From Capillidium heterosporum (taxonomy: Eukaryota > Entomophthoromycota > Entomophthoromycetes > Entomophthorales > Capillidiaceae), in NCBI GenBank assembly GCA_016630905.1, contig WBMQ01000007.1, positions 310,001 through 374,000 of the forward strand: DNA of 64,000 bases. The letters are read 5' to 3'. The notes beneath the pieces were generated by a model that searched no databases, was not told where the DNA came from, and worked only from the letters and a program-made list of their open reading frames with translations. This document shows, piece after piece, positions 25,441-38,350 of the stretch. Position numbers and translations under genes: made by a program. Each line of letters begins with the position of its first letter. Within the stretch, counting starts at the first letter, position 1.

Positions 25441-26199
25441 ATCTCACCTAAAAATTGAAAGATGCGGATAATATGTATAATTTACAATTTTAAATATGCA
25501 TGCTAAACTTTCCCTACCTTTGGTCGATGTGAATTAGCACCCTGGGGTTACTCTAAATGAAATTTTCTGAGCTGCTAATCTTGGTTGTTTTGAAACCATT
25601 CTAGCACTACGAAATATACGAGGCAGAGTCCTCCATTTAATTTCAGTTGACACGTTTAAACAAAAATGCCCAAGGAAATTAATTTTTAAGCCCAGTTTTA
25701 TAGTCTTTAATAACTGATATCTGCATTCAGATATAGTTTCCTCTATAATTGAAATACGCTGGCTATTGGTTATAGAATAGTTGAAAATGACTCCTACAAA
25801 ATTGAACTTAATTGATGGAAGTTGACAGTGATGAGCAATGCTTGTTTACCTTTAACCTATTTGATGTGATGTTATAAGCTGGAATTCAGGAATTTGTTGT
25901 AAATTTAGACTGATGGTTGATGGATAACCTGAATCGAAAGTCTGGATTGGTTATCGAGGTTTCTACAGACTTCTTATATATCTCCGCCTCAAGAATTCGT
26001 ACTTATACGGCCCAATACAAATAAAATTTGTATACTTTGTAGCTACAATTAGCTGGCTTTATAACAAAGTTCGACTTTACAAGGTTAATAAGCGAATGCC
26101 AAAGAACTGTTAAACCTTATGCTACTGTTCTGAATTGAAAGGTGCAGGCAGATAAAAAGCTAGTTTGTAAACATACCCTAGCTACTGATAATAGCTATT

Positions 26200-27180
26200 T
26201 TATATAGAGTACCACGCTAAATTCAAAAGTTTACCATCTCGGTACTTTGCAATTTATTCCAACTGAATATATTTAGCTGGAGTAGGCTAGTCTCGAACTA
26301 CAAAATCTAGGTAACTTTATTTCTATATAAGCATCTGTTTGTACAAATTTGGACTAGCTTATATGAGATACAAGATATTTTTATTGGATAAATCCATACT
26401 TGAAGCCTTAGAAAGATCAAAGCAGCTTGGAAATATAATATCTATATATCGTAGCTGTATTGAACTTGTACAATACACCTTCAATTCAAAATCCAAGATT
26501 CTTAGGCCGCCATTCACCATACTTTTATAAACTATACTTTTCCGATCAGTTTCTTTTAATCTAACTTTTCCAAATAGAATATTAATGTCAATTTCGTGGA
26601 CTTTGTAGTAGCAATATCCTACATTCAAATATAAATTGTAACTATAGAGTCTAGTTTGCCTATTTCGATTGTCGAACATTACTTTATATAGGAATGATTT
26701 TAATTGTGTCCTGTAATGTAGATTCTTAATACTGTAATTGCGGCTACTACCTTATACGTCTTTGTTACAGCTAGGCTACCAAATATAATCAGGCACAATG
26801 ATAGAGGTTAGGCTTGCACAGTGTGGTCGAGACCTATATTTTACCAAATTCTCTCGAATGACTTGTAACTTTGAGCTAAGGCCGCACTAGCAAGCTTATT
26901 CCTACATCTCAGTGGTTCTTCAATCTATAACTAGCTGTATAAATATATTGCCTGCTACAATTATTAGCAGCAGCAGCAAATGGTCCAAGTTGGCCATATC
27001 GGATTTCACCAAAATTACCCTTACTACACGAAATCTACCATCCTTTTGCATCCGCCTCTTTCCAACATTGAATTTCCAAAGTTACAATATATATATTGTA
27101 GTACCGATTAATTTGAGTATAGAATTTCATTCGGGAAATATGTAGTGATATGTCCCAACCAACAAATGTATTAGAAAAGT
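26200..27180 (-). repeat. decayed element, copy B
   Basis: This is the second copy, in the same orientation. It has AATTTGGACTAGCTTA (about 26345), TTAGGCCGCCATTCACC (about 26501), TTAATGTCAATTTCGTGGAC (about 26581), GTTACAGCTAGGCTACC (about 26765) and a TTGGCCATATCGGATTTCACC block (about 26990). The minus strand keeps a 106-codon open frame (26679-26359) containing DINILFGKVRLKETDRK and VNGGLRILDFELKVY. This is the best-preserved protein segment and the basis for the LINE-like suggestion. Confidence 0.5.
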
Positions 27181-28139
27181 TAACCTCAAGAACACCATAT
27201 CATATAAACTTTATTAATATAGGTAAGATAATGACTTTACGACTTGGTATATTAGAACATTTCTTATATATCACTCAATAAAAATATATTAAAAATATTA
27301 ACTTCAAAGTCGTTATTATATACATAATTCTTACAATATTTTAAGTGGAATGTGAACCTTTTAACCTTGTATATATTTATTGGCTTTTTCCTTATTTTGG
27401 TTGTAATAACCCAGCACCTAGAAGTTACTCCAAACAAAAGATTCAATATTGATATTTTAAACTATTTTACCTGCCTTTTTAAAAATATCATGGAAGTTTA
27501 AAAATAGATTAAAAGCTCTTATTCCATTTAAAAAGTAATTTATATAGCTTTCATTAAATTATAGTTGAAGTATTTGTATATATAGCAAGATATACTTATT
27601 TTTGAGTACTATCTCATCAAAATCTAGTAAATATCACCTACTTTAAATATACATTTGCTTTTTAGCAGAAATTTGCTAGCTACTTATAAACAAATATTTG
27701 AAAAATGAACTCCAAAGTCTATGGATTTGATAAAGATTGACCACTTTGTTCTGTCAACCTATTTTACATGAATTAATAGGCTGAATCGGTTGACTAAATA
27801 AGGAATTTAAGATATAGGTTTGCTGGCAATGGTGATTTGAGGACCAACTAGAAACCTAAAAAGTTGGTGTCTGATCACCCAACTTTATTTGTTTCTGAAA
27901 TATCCTATTGTAAATATAAGAATTCAAGGTTTAGGATAGTTTAAGAATACTCGAGGAAACCAAATTACCAGTGATGGTGGTGCTCTTGAATGAGCAATGG
28001 GAAAGTGTCAGAGCATAGAGGTGCTCCTGCCGAGACAGATTTATGCCAAAGTCTGCCATCACTAAGATATTGCACAGATACGTATACAAAGCTTCTAATT
28101 TCGCCAAATTCACTTTAATTATACTTTCCTATCAACATT

Positions 28140-29260
28140 TATCCTGTTTACATAAAATTAGTATTTCAAATATTTTGTTTCCCAGTAGATTATCAAGTCA
28201 CCTTTTCAAAAGTTTTACAGCATCGGTACTTTATTACTTTATTCTAACTAGCTCTGAAGCGTCTCTTTAGGCAGGCTTTCGTTTAAGTACATTTGGTCTA
28301 GTCTACCGGCAATTAAAGTTTCGGGTGGATAAACCCATTCTTACTTTCCTAATTTGGCTAACGTAGGTGGGAGGTTTGAAGAAGAGATCAATTTGCAACT
28401 ACCATAAAGCGTAAGTGTATTAAATTCTTACAAACGAAACGCAACTCAACTAATATGGAACCTTCATTTGTATGCAAATTAGTTAAACCCCATCAGACTA
28501 TGCAAGGCTCTTACTTATTTGCTAGGTAAATTCCACCAAAGTACGCAAGACTCTTAGGCCGCCACCAATCTAAATACATAAGTTGTTTTGTCCGATATAT
28601 TTCGTAAAAGGCATTTCTAAAAGGGACATTAATGGGATTGTAAGCTTTTGACTTTAGTACTATTTAGACTTAGATCAATACTTCTACACTAAACCCAATA
28701 GCTAACATTACTTTATTAGGTAAAGCTTTTGATTGAGCTCAATTACATATACCTAATAGTGTAATTGCAGTTATAGCAAATACGACCTCGCTCCTATTCA
28801 GCTACCTAATCAGTCAATAGCAGTATTAAGAGATGGATTTCAAGTTATTACGACCGAGAATCGCAACGAAATTTAAGTACTAGAGCCTGGTACCCCATTT
28901 ATTTTTAACTAGCTAGGTCAGATCTACTGGGCCCACCACCAATATCGACGATGGTAATAAGTGGTGGAAGTTGGCACTATCGGATTTCAAAATAAATTGG
29001 CCCGGTCAATTTTTGTACTACCCATTTCCAGAAATATGAATACTATCTTAATCGAACTTTTACAAGAATATAGTAAATGGATATATGACTTACATTCCCA
29101 AATAAAGTCTACAAAGCCAACTTATCTATATTCAAATCTGTGTCCCCCATCACAAACATTCTTAATTGTTAATATGTGTAATGAAATGCAACAAGCCAAG
29201 TAAAAATATTAATTTCAACTTCAATTTTCATTCGGACTATACCTGGTGACACGTCACTTA
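28140..29260 (-). repeat. decayed element, copy C
   Basis: This is the third copy. It has ACATTTGGTCTAGTCTACC (about 28289), CTTAGGCCGCCACC (about 28555), ACATTAATGGGATTG (about 28627), TCAGCTACCTAATCAGTCA (about 28799) and GTTGGCACTATCGGATTTCA (about 28971). On the minus strand PINVPFRNAFYE is read; after a frame change GGGLRVL appears. The copy therefore carries at least one indel relative to A and B. Confidence 0.45.
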
Positions 29261-31394
29261 ACTAGTATATATTGGAAATATAAACTTTGCGGTCGCTGTA
29301 AACCATATCAAGCAACGTTTGTAATGGATTTAGGTAGGAAATCGACCTTCCGACTTTTCGACCTCATATATTAGTTCACTACTTTTCGGCTAAACCCTCA
29401 AGGGCATCAAGACCTACATATGAAAAAAGTTTAATAGATATATATCGAACACTTTGTCTCCCTGTAATAATATATTGAATTTTTGAGCGGCAGTGGCGTA
29501 GCAATGTTTGGCACTACTCCGAACTAAAACAATTCCTGAAGGGATAATACTTTGGTCGCTTACGTCGGCACTTTTAGAGCGTCGAATATTAACTCCAGGA
29601 CCTTCTCTGTACTATTAAATATTGTATAAGACCTTAATAGGTGTACTTTTGGAAATCCTAGTAGTATTTCAAAATAAGAAAGCTAGAAATTTCTACCTAG
29701 CTTTTAGCTGGAGTTCAAAGCTAAATGCAGGTATATTTGCTGGTTGAGATGCACCCCATTCCAGCAAAAAATTACCTGCTTATTTTACTTGCAAATGTAA
29801 AGCTGGTTTCAAATTTTCCAATGTTCGTAGAGGGAGGTGGACTACGTACAACTGCATACATATATCAGAAAATTATATCGCTGTTATGCCGAAAATTCAA
29901 TACTAAGGTTTAAATTCTTCCAAGCTAACACAATTTTGGATCTGACCGTTCCCTTGTAAAGTTTATGAATAGCCCCACTTTGCTCCAACACTTGTCAAAG
30001 AGCTGTACTAATGGCATCAAAGTTGACGTTGATGGATCTACCTTACTTTGGAGGAAATCAACTGGTGGGGATAAATGAATAAGAATTAGCTTACTTTTGA
30101 ATTTGATCCTCCTTTCAATTCGAAAGTTTAAATTATTAGTCTAATGCTACACCTTTGTCATCCAACTGAACACCTCCTAAACAACAAATCTATAATTTAG
30201 ATGTGCTAGATAATGAAACCTAATCAAATTAAAAGCAGCGTACTCTAAAAATATACATATACTTGTACGATTTAATCCTACAAAGTATTCATAGCTGACA
30301 TACTTCAAAATATATAATTAATTTCAGGCTGCGCTAGTACAAAGTATAGTATCTTCTCTGAATGAATGTAATCCGAGGGTAGCTTAATTTTCAAGGTATA
30401 TTTTAGTATTCAGCCTTGTATAAGCTTATTTCTTCAATTTGGCTAATCCCTTTTCCCATATTCACTACTTTGTCCAAGTAAGGTGACCTGCTGTCGGGAA
30501 AGAGGTCGGTGTACAATTTTATTTCTATAATCTCTTCACCAAACTTAGGTAGCTTTATAGCTTAACTGGTAGCCTATTAATCCACATTCATTGCTAACTT
30601 TATGGACTAGTACCCAAAATAGTAATACAGCCATCTCCACTAAAATCGAGAAGCTTGAGCTATCTCTCGCTATCGTGCTTATCTTGGTCTAGATCTGTGG
30701 ACTAAAGCTTTTAGAGGGCATGGTTTGTTAATATGGCGATCTATCATTACTTACTTATGTCCTTATATCCAAGCTTATAGGTAGTAGATTTTCGGGATTG
30801 AAGCGTTTAGGTTACGGACTACGGCCAAAAATGTAAACTTTTCATAATAGAGATCAGTTTAGGCTGATGCTGACCTAGACACCTTACAGCTTTTATTAAA
30901 AATAGACTCTATTATTAGTAACGGTTATGGATTAAGGATATATATCTCTACTACTAGTAACAATATTAAGAATTTAATACATCAACTGGAAAATTAAGTT
31001 CCAATTGGAGGTAGGAATTTAGACTTTGAATCGATTAAATCGGAAAAAAAGCTCAGGGTTGAGTAAGATTTCAATTTGAAATTGGCTTGGGGATGTTAAA
31101 ATGGGAACAGGATTGAGGTAGGTAGAATGGAAAGGAACGGGTAGGGAAGGCCTTACCTCAAATCAATTTATTGCCATGATAAAGAGCTTGAATACTATGA
31201 TATAAAACGATGAAAGATTTATTTTATTATTAAATATTATAGGGTAAGGTACATACTTGAAAGTGTTGAAGATGATGGTGATGATTCATATAAAAATTTT
31301 GATCCACAAAGCTAATGAGATAAAGTAGGCGACTTGTTCTAATTGGAGTCAAGTGTTCCGTTCCTGCAAGTTAAAGTTCCCGATTTAGTTCCAG
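29261..31394. other. AT-rich spacer, no gene seen
   Basis: A 62-codon plus frame at 29725-29913 has no convincing features. The right 300 nt is the 3' flank of the Zn2Cys6 gene. No RNA gene was recognised. Confidence 0.5.
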
Positions 31395-32531
31395 TTACAG
31401 GTCTTGGGCGCTGGTAAAACTGGACAATTGATTTAAAATGAGTTGATGGGACTGGTTGTAATCACTTAGAGTCAAAATTTGAGTGAATAGAACCGCCCTA
31501 TGTACTAAACGACTCTTGAGCATAGTTAGCTGGTAGGAGCTTTGATTCGTATCGTTGAGTTCTAACATCTCGATGAGTTGACATGATAAAAGCAAACCTA
31601 AGAGATCGTGGATAGTTGGGGTCGTCGATTTTTGGGTCAAGTTGGTAGTAATCTTTTCTTCAAGTAGAAGATTGAGGTAGTTGACCTTCAAGGAGACCGA
31701 CTCTTCGAGATGTGTTTCCGATAGGGAACGTAGACCTAATGCTAATACGAGGGTGTGAATAAAATCGGTGGAGCTTAGAAGTTCAGGGGATATTATAGTG
31801 TTGAATAGACTGGACATAGGCTCGATCTGGTTGGGGAGGAAGAGGGGATACCTCGGGGATATCGATTTGTAGTAGGTGACTTGGGCGTAGGATAAGATGT
31901 CGACGAGGTCGCTGTTGGAGTTTTGCGTCAAGGCATTGTACTCGGAAGCTAGGTTGACCATGTCTTGAGTCAAGTAGGCGTTCAAGTCGGTGTTTTGATT
32001 AGGGTAGTCGGTGTGGACTTCGGTGATGTTGGATTCTTTGATGGAATCACTAAAGCAAGCATTGTCGTTCTCCAAAGTGGCTGAAGACTTGGCCGAGGAG
32101 TTGCTGGATTCGTAGTAAGCAATGGGAGTAATACGCTTGGGAATGTTGGACTTCAGAACTTTGAATTCAAAGGTGGGGATAGTACCAAAGTTCTGGAGGG
32201 TGGGGGAACTTCTGTCAGAAGTCACGTCACTTAGGTTGGAGTAGCGAACGGGAGACTTATCAGGTGTAGTATTGAGGTTGGTTATTGTTTCACCCAAGGA
32301 GAATTTGGAGGTGTGGCTGACAAACCTAGGATCCTTAGGTTTGCGGATGCGAGGGGGTTTGGCGTCGTAGTGGCACTGGACACCCAGCTTGCTGCACTTG
32401 TTGCAGCCCGGGTAGGCTTGATTACATTTGAGTCTACGTTTCTGGCAGGGCATGCACTTGTAGGGCATGGATTGCTGGTCTACGTTGCTGATGGTGGAGT
32501 TTTTGGTACCGTTGATAACGTTGGTAGTCAT
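31395..32531 (-). CDS. Zn2Cys6 protein, 378 aa
   Basis: A canonical N-terminal cluster starts at about residue 26 (CMPCQKRRLKC...) with spacing C-x2-C-x6-C-x6-C-x2-C-x6-C and the basic KRRLK loop that contacts DNA. It is followed by a Lys/Arg/Pro-rich linker (RIRKPKDPR). Residues 60-200 are Ser/Thr/Asn-rich. From about 200 a helical region begins (DLVDILSYAQVTYYKSISPRYPLFL, then leucine-rich helices) that resembles the first part of the fungal-specific transcription-factor domain. The protein ends earlier than typical 500-900-aa members. No intron is needed. The gene is likely a nuclear sequence-specific regulator; its target is unknown. TATAAATA lies 71-78 nt upstream of the ATG. Confidence 0.85.
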   Translation of the reverse strand: MTTNVINGTKNSTISNVDQQSMPYKCMPCQKRRLKCNQAYPGCNKCSKLGVQCHYDAKPPRIRKPKDPRFVSHTSKFSLGETITNLNTTPDKSPVRYSNLSDVTSDRSSPTLQNFGTIPTFEFKVLKSNIPKRITPIAYYESSNSSAKSSATLENDNACFSDSIKESNITEVHTDYPNQNTDLNAYLTQDMVNLASEYNALTQNSNSDLVDILSYAQVTYYKSISPRYPLFLPNQIEPMSSLFNTIISPELLSSTDFIHTLVLALGLRSLSETHLEESVSLKVNYLNLLLEEKITTNLTQKSTTPTIHDLLGLLLSCQLIEMLELNDTNQSSYQLTMLKSRLVHRAVLFTQILTLSDYNQSHQLILNQLSSFTSAQDL

Positions 32532-32601
32532 TGTCAGTTCAATCGCTTGAAATTAAAAGTGTAGAAATAATGGTTAACTAAATTTGCTTTCCTTCAGCGT
32601 G

Positions 32602-32609
32602 TATTTATA
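32602..32609 (-). promoter_or_regulatory. TATA box of the 378-aa Zn2Cys6 gene
   Basis: TATAAATA on the minus strand, 71-78 nt before the ATG at 32531, at the spacing shared by several genes in the window. Confidence 0.55.
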
Positions 32610-35600
32610 AGAATCTTCAAAGTTTTAAATTAGGAATGGTATTAAGTTGTGACAACCAAGTAGGAAATTTGTCAGTCGATCCGAACTAGACTAAATCATG
32701 CTGCAACTCATTGGAAGCCAATATATTGATGGATTAATTTATCCTCGTTGCGGAAAATGGTTAGAAAGTTCGCTATTAAAGTTGGTACCAGTTAGGAGTA
32801 CAGCTTATACTCGAAAGCTGTGATCAGTATCAAGCCAAATTGATCAAAGTTAGATTGCGTTCATTTGTTGACGGATAAAGGGTAGGTATATCCGAAAAAC
32901 TGGAAATTATATCTAAACTAGGGTGAAATCAAATGTATAAATAGAAATTCGGTATTGTTGTGAAAAGGTTCGGATTAAGTTTGGAGTTGGTTTGAAAGGA
33001 ATTTGCGTTTGCTGATTGCACTTTGCAGGCCAAAAAGTATTTTGCAATAGACTTTTTATTAAACATCAGATGTTAGTAACTCATCTATAAATATGGTATA
33101 TCGTTGGAAACATTTAACTGAAGTTTTTATCTATTAAACTTCACTATTTAAGTTAAAAAGTGTATAGAATATATTTGAGTTTACCTACTCGCTTTCCATT
33201 CCTATCAATATCGATATAAGGCTTCTAGATGTCTACTCCAAACATCTATAAGTCCGAATTGAATACTAAATACCATTTCATTCCTATGCATCTATTTTAG
33301 GATTTTACATACATTAAATGTCGTTTTTCATTCTTGGAAAGTTGGTCAAGAAACCTAATCCAAAGGCAAGCAAAATTTGGTGTTCTATTTCGATCCGAAA
33401 AATGGTTGATTAATTGCAACCTTAGCTTTAAAATATATCCAGCTTTTTGGAACAAAATAGAATGGCATTGTCAGGTTCCAGTATTTACACCATGTCTGTA
33501 AAAGCCACCGCACCTATCGATAAAGTCTCTGTTTTACCAACCTATAGTTTTCGCAATCTACCATATTTGGATAAATTCCTCATAAGCTCTTAGTCCGACC
33601 CAATTACCCAGGCACCCTCATCAATTTTTTGGGCTAATTTCCTACCACACCAGCCTCAATTTCAACCTTTACTTCAGCTCCAGTTTCTTGGTTTGATCCT
33701 CAAGGTGGGAATTGGATTCTAGTAGCAAATATAGATAATTTACGAACTCCGGTCAACGCCAACCTTGCAATTCTTTACTCTGGTATCAACAGGTCAAGTT
33801 CCACTTTTCTTGAGTGACGTTCATGCCATTTGCTACGATAAAAAATTAGCCCAGTTTGAAAGAAATTTCCTTTTATATTCCGCTTTAAACTTTGCAGTTG
33901 CGATAAGCTGATCCTAACTTAGTAAGGACACCATGTATAGATTGTTTAGTGTTTAACAACTTTATAGATGTTAGCAAATTGTTAATTTATCAGTATACAT
34001 CCACCAGAGCCTAGATCTGAGCTGGTTTATGAATCTCAAATACTAAATATGTGAAGTCCGAAACGTTTCGTTTTGAGGTAGTGACGAGATGGGTTTCAAC
34101 CCTTGCCAATACATAAAACATATATACTTGAAATAGCGCACCTTTAATCAAACATTGGAATATCTGACATGGTAGGATATAAACCTATATACTTTATATT
34201 ACATACATTTGATAACGACTACTACAGAGTATGATTTATGTAATACTTTGACGACGAAGAAGTAACGACATACCAACAACCTATACCACATTCCATTTAG
34301 AAATCGTCCCTGACACATAAGCTTCCTTGACCAACTGCTTACTATCGAATGTCAAGCTTTCCACCCACCCACCTAAAGTATTTGATAAACTGAATCTGGA
34401 CTACGCGCACTCTACTGTTTGATTTATAGACTTGCCTTCTAAAGACTTCGGTAGTTAACTGCTTTCTTATAGACTTGCCTTCTATGGCTTCAATAATAAG
34501 CTCTAGCGAAAAGTTACCTATTTTGGTGGTGGTTACAGAATATAATTGCCGACACTTATTGCTTTTGAATCACTGGGTAAATTTTCAATTATGCTTTTTT
34601 GGACTTGACTTTTGAGTCCGGCGTAAGAAGCATAAGTTAGGTCCACCCATCCAAACAAAAGCGATGGGATTTTAACTCTTGTTACTAATATTCCATCTGT
34701 TTACAAACGTATATAGGTAAGTGATGTTGGTTTACAATGCCTCAGTATTTTGGAAGGTATATGTAACTACTGTGATTTATATCTATACATATGTACCATT
34801 CAGAAATGATTTTTATAAATACTTGAAATCCAATTGGAAAGTGCAATGGCTATAGATTTCTAGCAAGTAATTGCTTGAAAATCTATATATACATTCGGAT
34901 TATACTATATCTTGTTACTCGATATCTTTGAATACAAAAAGATATATTCTAATTATTCAAAATCCAAGTATAAGACACTATATAAATCTAGTATAGGCAT
35001 TTGGGAGTAGGGAGATATGTCTTGATATAGTAACGAAACTACAAATAACTTATCTTTTGATTCATCAGATATAAGTTAACAGACAATACCACCTTCCCAT
35101 CTAATCTTAATAGCAAGGCTGATATAGAAGATGTAAAACATCTGTAAACATATATCACACTTCCTGAAGCCAAACCTTTATTGTTAAAAACCCAGTCAGG
35201 CCGAAGGATTACTGAAGACTTCCAAACACCCCCAACTCCTTCGATCCATCTAGACTTTGCCTTACCTACAGCTGTTATTAGATTTCGACTATTTAAAACG
35301 CAAATTACCAGATCAAGTCATTGCAAACATGACCTATGAACTAGACTAAAAATAAGTACAATTGCCATTTCCGAATCAAAAGTCTGTAAATTTAACTCCT
35401 CGGTCTTTCAAGAAACGTACTACAGCTCAAGGGCTATCCTGCAAATTTATGTTGGTACAAAATTCCAACATTTGCTTTGAATAAGGCAACTTCCCCAAAA
35501 GGAAATAGTTTTGGAAATCCACAGCCAAAATGCGTTTATCCGGAAACCTCCCTATGATCTTTTTTGGTTTGGAATGATGAATAGTTTAATTTCCGCACGA

Positions 35601-37739
35601 CATGCTTTAATGTTAACGAGTATAAGAGTTCTATTTATAAATCTGTTGTATTGAAAAGTTAATACATATGCCGTATTTGAATATGGCAAATAATCCCATT
35701 TGCTCGTTTTGGTTTAAGCATTATTCGAAGATATAGTTCACTACGAGGTATTCTTTGAGTTGAATGGGATGTAGTTGACCTACATCATTCATCTGAGAGG
35801 TCGGAGGTATAGGAAAAAATCCAGGTCGATAGATGTTGCATCTTCAAAAAATTAAATCTTCCAATACTTTGAAACCAGGTTTATAGGCTACTATACAAAA
35901 GATCTAAATTAAATATCGGCATCTCAATAGTTGCATTTCAAAACTTATATCAACAAAAACAAGGTAAATAGATAAAGTAACTGCCCATCGATATATACTA
36001 AAATTAGTAAAAGCATCTTTTCGAGATCCAAGGTAGCCAAGTCCAATTTTACTATACAGTGGTATCTTATACGAAATGTAAATTCTATTGATGGTAAGGG
36101 CATTTTTAGCAAATAATCGATGATATATCACAGGAACAGGCATACCAATCTTTAGACTACAAAGGAAGCTGATTAAACGTAGACCTCGAAATACTCCTTC
36201 GAAATATTAACCATCCCATTTAAAAAGATAGAGAAGCTAAATATAGTTTCTAAAATATAGGCCATAAAACAATCTCCGATGTAGTTACATAGACATAGAT
36301 TTATATATACATATAAAGTTTAATGCTAAAGATTATATACCAAAGATATGCTAAATCTTTACAGTACTAAATTAGTTGGTCAATCAATCAGTTAAACATA
36401 GACACATCTCTAAGCCTTAAGTAGTATATACATCTCTTGCACCTACTTGGAACCCTATACATCTACAACGTGGTACCTACCTTTTATACTAGGTAATAGT
36501 AGCTATCAACATTTTTATTCGGATAACATAAGAAAATTGTTTTCAACTCTTTATTGAAATCTCCAAACCATATTTGTCAATAGTTTCCATTATCGGCAGA
36601 TCGAGGTAAAGGTTTTAGTGCACCGATGGGTATATCCAAAATAAAGTAGCTCAATCTAATGGATCAGAAGTTTGTGATAAGTCAACCTATCTTCCATTTC
36701 AACCAAGATCTCTTATACAAACAAAAAAAGTATTTTCAAGTAACTAAATCGACTATCCCTTTTCTATATCAACAAAATCTCTAAGCAAGTTTAGTTTCAA
36801 ATAGCAATATACAGATAGCTAATATATTACAAATGCATTTGATATAGCCTTATTTTTAAGCCTTAAAAACTGGTTATTTTAGATAATTTAGACTTTTAAT
36901 TTATATATTTTCTAAACAGATCCAGTCCAATCCAGCCGGAGTCGATACTATATATAGCTAAACTTTTTAGTCATGATAGACACGTGTATGTAGCATATTA
37001 AGTCCCGGGCAGGGTTTGTACAGCTATAAACTGCAGGTATACCCGATTTCGGCAATCGCAAGCCAGGTTCTAATTAATTGAAAGTTGGGTTATTGAGCGC
37101 ATCTACCTATATGAGGATTGCTGTGAAAGTGATTAAATTACCTTTTAATTGGGAGAGTAGGTGGTGCTTTTATGAAAATTAGGATAATGGATATAATATT
37201 CTTTGACGATTCAAGGGATGGAGTATCGTTTTCTAATTGCCAAGATGCATCTTAACTATGCACATACTGTAGAATTATTGATGTTAAGTATAGTAACATT
37301 CGATTGTATTCTATATTGATTCAACATAAAATTTTCTTGGCTAACTGCTTTATTATTACCAATTTTTATAAGTTTATCCTTCATTTGCTACTTTCATAGC
37401 AACTTGTAAAATATTTAGATATCTGCTCGTTGGCAATTTACCAGCAAATTTTAAACACCTTCACAAGCTGTTGATGGACAGCAAGGCAAAAAAATAAACA
37501 CGCAAACCAATAAATTTTGCTATTTAAACAGCCAAATACAAAAATTAGCTATCACTTACCTTATATAATCTATTCTAAATGTACATAGTTTATATCAAGT
37601 CTATAAAATCAAATGTCTTATAGTAATTTTACATATATTTCAAGTAAATGGTTAGTAGATCACTATACAAAGTTTAGGAATTGGATGCGATTGAGTAGAG
37701 AGTGGAGACAGTGGTCTAGAAAAGAGTAGTTATATACAA
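32610..37739. other. 5-kb gene desert
   Basis: No supported gene was found. A plus frame from ATG 33462 runs about 45 codons and a minus frame at 35904-36143 runs 79 codons. Neither has a motif, promoter or non-AT composition. No tandem array, tRNA or intact mobile element was recognised. Confidence 0.5.
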
Positions 37740-38286
37740 GTACTTGTCTAGTATTTATTTATCAATTGTTGAAGGTAAGGCTGATATTACTGCTTTAGGA
37801 AAGGTTATCATATAATATCAAAATATTAACATTCGTATTAGTGACGATGCTGTATATGGGCATTAAAGCTACATCAATAGTAACTATAAGTATGGGTTAA
37901 GTTGTTAACTTAGTATTAGGGTTGCTATAGGTAAAGTTAAAGGTGAAGAAATACAATGAATTGTACATTTAGAACAGCGGGAAAAATACATTGTAGAGAA
38001 TAGTTGGTAATGGCGATTACTTAAATGTACATTGCCAAACTAACTAAAGTACCATATTATGTCAATTACCTTGATATATAATTAAGCATTAGAATTAAGA
38101 GTTGCTACTGATGCTTCCAAATTACTTTCATTAAACGAACATTTATTCCCAAGTCTAAAGTGGCGTGGTTCTAAATTTGAAAATAGAAACAAAGTTACAC
38201 GAGTTATAGGTGTTAGTACATATGATGAATTAAGTGGATTAGACTTATTAGCCTTACAGAATCAAATATATAGTTTTAAAATCTAG
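37740..38286 (+). pseudogene. stop-laden reading frame, origin unknown
   Basis: One plus-strand frame stays in register for about 180 codons to TAG 38284-38286. It is interrupted by about seven in-frame stops, nearly all TAA plus one TGA. Between the stops the translation looks protein-like: SIVEGKADITALGKVII, RVAIGKVKGEEIQ, and a final stop-free stretch of over 60 codons with RVATDASKLLSLNEHLFP and RVIGVSTYDELSGLDLLAL. I cannot identify it. It could be a decayed nuclear gene, a transferred organelle or plasmid gene, or an old viral insertion. The AT-rich codons and stop pattern are compatible with C-to-T decay. Chance cannot be excluded for the first half. Confidence 0.35.
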
Positions 38287-38350
38287 CATCTCTATAAAAG
38301 CATATTATCTAATCTTAATCCCACAAAACCTACCTAAAAATTTATTGCCC

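Noticed and set aside
33462-33596. 45-codon plus frame starting MALSGSSIYTMSVKATA
   Set aside because: Short, with no promoter or homologous copy noticed and no continuing exon.
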